The position numbers and the translations under genes are program-made. The notes under the pieces are model-generated. The model was not told where the DNA came from. It ran no database searches and worked only from the letters and a program-made list of their open reading frames with translations. DNA of 11,051 bases from contig JAFPWQ010000322.1 of assembly GCA_017394925.1 (NCBI GenBank), positions 1 to 11,051 on the forward strand. Direction: 5' to 3'. Of this stretch, positions 7,930 through 11,051 are shown in pieces (within the stretch, counting starts at the first letter, position 1; every line of letters starts with the position of its first letter). Origin of the DNA: Synergistaceae bacterium (GTDB lineage Bacteria > Synergistota > Synergistia > Synergistales > Aminobacteriaceae).

Positions 7930-7949
7930 AGGAGGTGAAAATATAATTG
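7930..7949 (+). promoter_or_regulatory. Very strong ribosome binding site that fixes a TTG start for the DUF342 gene
   Basis: AGGAGGTGA at 7930-7938 is a nine-base match to the complement of the 16S rRNA 3' end. It sits eight bases before TTG at 7947, with no closer ATG or GTG. A near-perfect site combined with a weak start codon suggests tuned translation output. Confidence 0.85.
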
Positions 7950-9563
7950 TTCGACAAGGACAGTTTTTATCTTGAGGCCAGGCCTGACGGAATATATATA
8001 GGCTCATACACAAAGGACTTCAAAGAAAATGACGTTTATGCATTTCTGAAAGAGTACGGGATATTAAGATATGATTTCAAATCCGTACGCAAATTCATTC
8101 AGGACGGCGAGATTGTCAGAATATGCCCGCGTAACCCTGCACTTGAACGTGAAGCAAGAGTAATCGTAACAGTGCCTTCAGACAAGATGACAGCAAGCGT
8201 TAAGATTGAGCCTCCGTTTTTCACAAAGCCATGGCCCACTGAAGAAGAAATACTCAGGATACTCAAAGCTCATGGTGTGAAGATTGGAATCGATAATATA
8301 TCTATACAGTCAATGCTTGCGCGTAAATTAGCGAATGAGCCTGTTGTTGTCGCAAACGGAATTGCACCCGTTGAAGGCCATGATGCATATATTGAACTCC
8401 TGAAAGACCCCGATAAACCGTTTGAAGTTCGCGATGACGAAAAAGTTGATTTCTGGAGCAGAAGCACAATCGTTACTGTTCATCCAGGACAGGAAATAGC
8501 AGTTAAGCACCCATTAGAGAACGGCAAGAACGGAGTCGACGTTACTGGAGCAGTGGCAAAAGCAAAAGTTGTGAAGAACGTAGATTTTTCGTTCGGCGAG
8601 GGCTTAAAGAGAGACGAAGAGAATCCGTTGATGCTCATTGCAACGGCAGAAGGTCAGCTCAAAAATGACAAGGGCAGGCTTCACGTTCTCCCTGAGCTTG
8701 AGATTCACAGAGATATTGATTTCGGTGTTGGCAGCATAGACTTCACCGGCGCGGTGAAAATTCGCGGTGCAGTGCGTGAAGGCTTTCACGTTGTCGCGCA
8801 GGGCAATATTGAGATCAACGGCACAGTTGAAGGAGCTGATATAGACAGTCAGGGGAATATCATCATCAAGGGCGGAGTTCGCGGTATGGGCAAAGGAACG
8901 ATAAGAGCCAACGGTGATGTGAGTCTGAGTTTCGGAGAACAGGCTACTATTCGTTCAGGGGGAAATATACTCGTTGAGAAGGCAATACTTCACAGCAGGC
9001 TCTATGCATTGAAGACAGTCGCGGCTCTTGGTTCAGGAAAGAATGCACAGATCGCAGGCGGAAGAATCGAAGCAGGTCTTGAGGTCTCATGCAATATACT
9101 CGGCTCTGAAATGGGAACGAAGACTGAAGTTGTTGTTGGTCTTCCTCCTGAACAGTTAGAGAAGCGCAAAGTCTTCACGACCGAAATTAAACGCTGTGAT
9201 GATAATCTTGAACGCATTGAGCCTAACTTAGCACTGCTCAAAAAACTTGAGGCCGCCGGTCAGCTCGATGATGATAAACGCGTCATGCTGATGAATATCA
9301 CGAAAATGAAATTTCAGTTGCAGGCAGCTCGCGACAGTATGCAGTCAGAACTTGATGCACTCGATGAACAGCTTGCACTCGTTCGCGATAAAGGCATCGT
9401 GAGAGTCAAAGACATTTGCTACGGAGGCGTGATAATTTCCGTTCGCGGACTGAAATATATAGTTCATGAGCCATGCAGGTATACTTCATTCATTGCTGAT
9501 GACGAGAAACGCGCAATAGTTTTAGGGCCTTATGACTACAAGATAGGCCGTGTAGGAGGGTAA
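7947..9563 (+). CDS. DUF342/FapA family protein, flagellum-linked
   Basis: This is a 538-residue DUF342 (FapA) family protein. Members are often encoded next to flagellar or sigma-28 genes. In Vibrio, FapA has been linked to flagellar assembly through interaction with a sugar phosphotransferase component; the function here is inferred. An N-terminal mixed region spans about 1-160. The core then shows glycine-spaced short strands expected to form a beta-helix-like stack (for example GAVKIRGAVREG, GNIEINGTVEGADID, GNIIIKGGVRGMG, GDVSLSFG, GGNILVEKA, about 255-350). Residues about 400-480 form a long charged helix likely to be a coiled coil, and a short C-terminal segment (YGGVIISVRGLKY) closes the protein. 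There is no signal peptide or membrane segment. The TTG start is set by the strong site just upstream. It lies 29 bases after the sigma gene. Confidence 0.88.
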   Translation: MFDKDSFYLEARPDGIYIGSYTKDFKENDVYAFLKEYGILRYDFKSVRKFIQDGEIVRICPRNPALEREARVIVTVPSDKMTASVKIEPPFFTKPWPTEEEILRILKAHGVKIGIDNISIQSMLARKLANEPVVVANGIAPVEGHDAYIELLKDPDKPFEVRDDEKVDFWSRSTIVTVHPGQEIAVKHPLENGKNGVDVTGAVAKAKVVKNVDFSFGEGLKRDEENPLMLIATAEGQLKNDKGRLHVLPELEIHRDIDFGVGSIDFTGAVKIRGAVREGFHVVAQGNIEINGTVEGADIDSQGNIIIKGGVRGMGKGTIRANGDVSLSFGEQATIRSGGNILVEKAILHSRLYALKTVAALGSGKNAQIAGGRIEAGLEVSCNILGSEMGTKTEVVVGLPPEQLEKRKVFTTEIKRCDDNLERIEPNLALLKKLEAAGQLDDDKRVMLMNITKMKFQLQAARDSMQSELDALDEQLALVRDKGIVRVKDICYGGVIISVRGLKYIVHEPCRYTSFIADDEKRAIVLGPYDYKIGRVGG

Positions 9564-9569
9564 ATCAAA

Positions 9570-9932
9570 ATGGCATCATCAATGCAGCCTGTCAGTATGC
9601 TGATGTCGAATCTCAATATCGAAGCTAACACTCATCATGCACCCAATGCATTAGCCGCCGCACAGGATACAGGACAGAATCAGGAAATTGTGCGTGAGGG
9701 AATAAGAATCGTTCAGACTGTGCAGGCAAGTGAGGCAGCATCTGAATCACAAAGAGTTCACAGAAAAACGGAAAATGATGACCGTGATGGCAATAACAGA
9801 GGCGGAAGAGACAGCTTTGAACGCAGAGAGCCGGAACATGAATCTCATCATGAAGAGTCAGAATCAAAAACAGAAGCACCGTTGATCCGTGAAAACGTGA
9901 GGAGTAAGAAGAAATTTGAATTCTACGCTTAG
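9570..9932 (+). CDS. Small charged protein of unknown function at the end of the flagellar operon
   Basis: I do not recognise this 120-residue protein. Residues 1-35 are mixed, with Met, Asn, Ala and His. Residues 40-60 (EIVREGIRIVQTVQASEA) look helical. Residues about 63-110 are very rich in Glu, Asp, Arg, His, Ser and Asn, with little hydrophobic content, and are probably disordered. The end is basic then aromatic (SKKKFEFYA). There is no signal peptide, membrane segment or catalytic motif. The ATG at 9570 is preceded by AGGAGG at 9554-9559, inside the last codons of the DUF342 gene, with a 6-base gap between genes. The ribosome site, tight spacing and terminator immediately downstream support a real coding gene and the last one of the operon. 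A role in flagellar or chemotaxis function is suggested by location only. In B. subtilis swrB follows sigD, but I see no sequence resemblance. Confidence 0.72.
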   Translation: MASSMQPVSMLMSNLNIEANTHHAPNALAAAQDTGQNQEIVREGIRIVQTVQASEAASESQRVHRKTENDDRDGNNRGGRDSFERREPEHESHHEESESKTEAPLIRENVRSKKKFEFYA

Positions 9933-9947
9933 ATTCACAAACATAAT

Positions 9948-10006
9948 CCTGTTCTGATTAAGTCATTTTTACATTAATGATTTTTTCAGAGCAGGTTTAA
10001 TTTTTT
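9948..10006 (+). terminator. Rho-independent terminator of the flagellar/chemotaxis operon
   Basis: The left arm at 9948-9966 (CCTGTTCTGATTAAGTCAT) pairs with the right arm at 9977-9995 (ATGATTTTTTCAGAGCAGG). Over 19 positions there are 15 Watson-Crick pairs, two G-U wobbles and one two-base T-T internal mismatch, closed by a 10-base loop. A T-rich tail, TTTAATTTTTT, follows at 9996-10006. The hairpin starts 15 bases after the stop of the small charged protein gene, marking the operon end. Confidence 0.88.
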
Positions 10007-10027
10007 ATTATGGAAGAGGCTTTTATT

Positions 10028-10534
10028 ATGTCATCAAATTATGATACGGATATTAGATTTGAAAAAGTTCTTGATGAAATTCACGCACTGCAAAAAGAGA
10101 AACATGGATATACAGAATATGACGAGGAAGGCAGGAAGGATATTATAGCTTTAGTCAGACGCATAACTAATAACCCCGAATACGCAGATTCAAATGAAGA
10201 AGCCGCAGAATATATAAAAAATCTTTATATCAGCAATGAATGGACAATTGAAGAAGATGATGAAAATATGACGGGTATAGATTTTATTTTCAGGAAAGAG
10301 AATAAAATACTGCTCGTGAAAATGAATGTGTCAGGACAAATCATTAATGAAGAATATATGCATCAGTTCTTGGGCGCAGTCTTAGAGTATAAATTCGATT
10401 CACATGAAGACTCAAAAATTGGTGCCGTGTTTTATACGTCATCTTCTTTTTCTGACAGAGCAAAGGAAACCGCAGAGAAATTTCACATAAAGCTGAAGGA
10501 AGGATTTTATTTTCATGAGTACTATACAGAGTAG
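10028..10534 (+). CDS. Mrr-like/PD-(D/E)XK nuclease-fold protein, probably degenerate active site
   Basis: The 168-residue product resembles the catalytic domain of Mrr-type restriction endonucleases. An N-terminal helix region is followed by EAAEYIKNLYISNEWTIEED, the usual helix and strand before the core. Then come GIDFIF (D85) and KILLVKMN (K98), matching the D...(E/Q)xK strand pair. GAVFYTSSSFSDRAKETAEK (T137) matches the typical Mrr segment after the core. The position that should be Glu or Gln, two residues before K98, is Leu96, so cleavage activity is doubtful. The start was set at ATG 10028 because AAGAGG (10014-10019) is eight bases upstream. An in-frame ATG at 10010 adds six residues but lies at the end of the terminator's U-tract with no ribosome site. 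Sampled lines of this gene are more AT-rich than the operon. Its role is unknown. No methylase or specificity gene is adjacent. Confidence 0.5.
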   Translation: MSSNYDTDIRFEKVLDEIHALQKEKHGYTEYDEEGRKDIIALVRRITNNPEYADSNEEAAEYIKNLYISNEWTIEEDDENMTGIDFIFRKENKILLVKMNVSGQIINEEYMHQFLGAVLEYKFDSHEDSKIGAVFYTSSSFSDRAKETAEKFHIKLKEGFYFHEYYTE

Positions 10535-10555
10535 CGAATCAAAAGCGAATCAAAA
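10534..10555 (+). repeat. 11-base tandem duplication, GCGAATCAAAA x2
   Basis: GCGAATCAAAA occurs at 10534-10544 and directly again at 10545-10555. It begins on the last base of the preceding gene's stop codon. It is the first of three tandem repeats of different units in the 10535-10722 gap. Confidence 0.9.
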
Positions 10556-10569
10556 AGAGAATTAAAATG

Positions 10570-10578
10570 TGATATAAT
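10570..10578 (+). promoter_or_regulatory. Candidate extended -10 promoter element (TGATATAAT)
   Basis: TG-A-TATAAT is a perfect extended -10 element. The best -35 at 17-base spacing (TCAAAA, 10550-10555) matches only three of six consensus bases, which extended -10 promoters tolerate. Transcription would begin near 10585, giving a 5' leader of about 27 bases before the small ORF at 10612. It could drive the small ORF and the glycosyltransferase gene. Confidence 0.45.
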
Positions 10579-10602
10579 GCCCAAAATTCATATGAACGGA
10601 GG

Positions 10603-10632
10603 TTGACAGTAATGCGCGAATGTGGCTATAAT
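10603..10632 (+). promoter_or_regulatory. Candidate sigma-70-type promoter with both consensus hexamers
   Basis: TTGACA at 10603-10608 and TATAAT at 10627-10632 both match consensus exactly with an 18-base spacer, the best promoter-like pair in the window. Transcription would start near 10639, inside the heptamer repeat, about 84 bases ahead of the glycosyltransferase start. The same bases can be read as part of a small ORF (the -35 abuts GGAGGT, the -10 encodes Tyr-Asn), so one reading may be coincidence. Confidence 0.55.
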
Positions 10633-10665
10633 AGTTCGCAGTTCGCAGTTCGCAGTTCGCAGTAG
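10612..10665 (+). CDS. Possible 17-residue small ORF/leader peptide containing a heptamer repeat
   Basis: ATG at 10612 opens a 17-codon frame ending at TAG 10663-10665, predicted to encode MRECGYNSSQFAVRSSQ. GGAGGT at 10598-10603 is a strong ribosome site at ideal distance (eight bases), and an extended -10 element lies a suitable distance upstream. The second half is encoded by AGTTCGC repeats. Because seven is not a multiple of three, gain or loss of one unit shifts the frame. The glycosyltransferase gene starts 57 bases after the stop. There is no Cys, Trp or His run that would suggest an amino-acid attenuator. It may be a leader peptide, or the ribosome site may be accidental overlap with the TTGACA promoter element. 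No homologue is recognised. Confidence 0.3.
   Translation: MRECGYNSSQFAVRSSQ
10633..10663 (+). repeat. Heptamer tandem repeat AGTTCGC, 4.4 copies
   Basis: AGTTCGC occurs at 10633-10639, 10640-10646, 10647-10653 and 10654-10660, followed by a partial AGT. All four copies are identical. The array begins on the base after a perfect TATAAT. Perfect short repeats of this type are prone to copy-number change by slippage. Confidence 0.95.
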
Positions 10666-10678
10666 CTTAATCTGTCCT

Positions 10679-10698
10679 TTCACATTTTCACATTCACA
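10679..10698 (+). repeat. 8-base tandem duplication TTCACATT x2 plus partial CACA
   Basis: TTCACATT occurs at 10679-10686 and 10687-10694 and is followed by CACA. It is the third short tandem repeat in the same intergenic gap and has a different unit from the other two. It lies in the presumed 5' leader of the glycosyltransferase gene. Confidence 0.8.
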
Positions 10699-10722
10699 CA
10701 AAAATTTTCAGAGGTCTGAATT

Positions 10723-11051
10723 ATGAGCGCGTCTCCTGTTTTATGGCTGATTGTGCCGTGCTACAACGAACAGGAAGTATTGCCAATAACAGCACCGTTA
10801 TTCTTAGACAAGCTCAAGGGATTAATCACATCAGGAAAGATTTCGGATTCAAGCAGAATATTATTATTCATCAATGACGGTTCATCTGATAACACGTGGC
10901 CTATCATAAAATCTTTTGTTTCACAGGATAAACACTTTTCAGGAATAAGCCTCAGCCGCAACAGAGGACATCAAAATGCACTTCTTGCCGGACTCATGGA
11001 AGCAAAAGATAAATGCACAGTAACTATATCGCTTGACTGTGATGGTCAGGA
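10723..11051 (+). CDS. Family 2 glycosyltransferase (GtrB/dolichol-phosphate-mannose-synthase-like), N-terminal fragment
   Basis: The first 109 codons of a GT-A-fold family 2 glycosyltransferase are present before the window ends. The opening strand gives IVPCYNEQE (residues 10-18), the nucleotide-sugar binding motif. FINDGSSDNT (49-58) is the conserved DGSSD loop. SLSRNRGHQNALLAGL (76-91) is typical of the GtrB, ArnC and DPM1 group. LDCDGQ carries the metal-binding DxD at D105 and D107. Proteins of this group transfer a sugar from a nucleotide donor to a lipid carrier such as undecaprenyl phosphate, usually at the inner face of the membrane. The C-terminal membrane helices expected in many members are outside the window, so the exact subgroup and substrate are unknown. 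ATG 10723 has AGAGGT (10710-10715) seven bases upstream. It follows the repeat-rich gap and is not part of the flagellar operon. Confidence 0.9.
   Translation, partial: MSASPVLWLIVPCYNEQEVLPITAPLFLDKLKGLITSGKISDSSRILLFINDGSSDNTWPIIKSFVSQDKHFSGISLSRNRGHQNALLAGLMEAKDKCTVTISLDCDGQ

Noticed and set aside
7915..7930. A T-run after the sigma gene as a terminator
   Set aside because: The TTTTTT stretch has no preceding hairpin, and a strong ribosome site for the next gene follows at once.
9916..9947. TTGAAT...CATAAT as a promoter for the Mrr-like gene
   Set aside because: The 20-base spacer and imperfect hexamers are weak, and a transcript from here would run straight into the terminator hairpin.
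10534..10663. Repeats in the 10535-10722 gap as a CRISPR array
   Set aside because: The units are 7-11 bases and directly tandem, without spacers or adjacent cas genes.
10761..10961. A 66-codon minus strand open frame opposite the glycosyltransferase
   Set aside because: The + strand frame carries the clear CYNE, DGSSD and DxD motifs, so the minus frame is a shadow.

Overview
This window is the distal half of a flagellar and chemotaxis operon on the + strand, followed by a short AT-rich accessory segment and the start of a glycosyltransferase gene. In order it holds: the end of flhA (cut by the window edge), flhF, flhG, cheB, cheA, cheC, cheD, a FliA/SigD-type sigma factor, a DUF342/FapA protein, a small charged protein of unknown function, a strong Rho-independent terminator, a degenerate Mrr-like nuclease-fold protein, a repeat-rich intergenic stretch with a possible 17-codon ORF, and a truncated family 2 glycosyltransferase. 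All recognisable genes lie on the + strand. No RNA gene, insertion sequence or CRISPR array is visible.

Organism: the flhA-flhF-flhG-cheB-cheA-cheC-cheD-sigma order is the arrangement known from the Bacillus subtilis fla/che operon and related bacteria. CheC and CheD are absent from E. coli. A DUF342 protein after the sigma gene, mid-range GC, strong purine-rich ribosome binding sites and two TTG starts fit a Clostridia-like or Synergistota-like anaerobe. I lean to Synergistota from general resemblance. This is inference; no 16S or marker search was possible.

How the genes work together: FlhA is a membrane component of the flagellar export gate. FlhF (SRP-type GTPase) and FlhG (MinD-type ATPase) set flagellar position and number. 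CheA is the chemotaxis histidine kinase, CheB the receptor methylesterase, CheD a receptor deamidase, and CheC a CheY-P phosphatase that binds CheD. The sigma factor transcribes late flagellar and chemotaxis genes. The FapA-family protein is often linked to flagellar assembly. Genes 1-10 are packed with gaps from a 1-base overlap to 66 bases. The largest gap, before cheB, carries a plausible internal promoter that could separate flh from che expression. Unlike B. subtilis, no cheW lies between cheA and cheC.

The operon ends at a 19-position hairpin with a U-tract at 9948-10006. Beyond it the DNA is more AT-rich. The 188-base gap at 10535-10722 holds three unrelated short tandem repeats, two sigma-70-like promoter candidates, and an AGTTCGC heptamer array inside a possible leader ORF. 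This is the least explained part of the window. I see no clear evidence of a wholly new multi-gene system.
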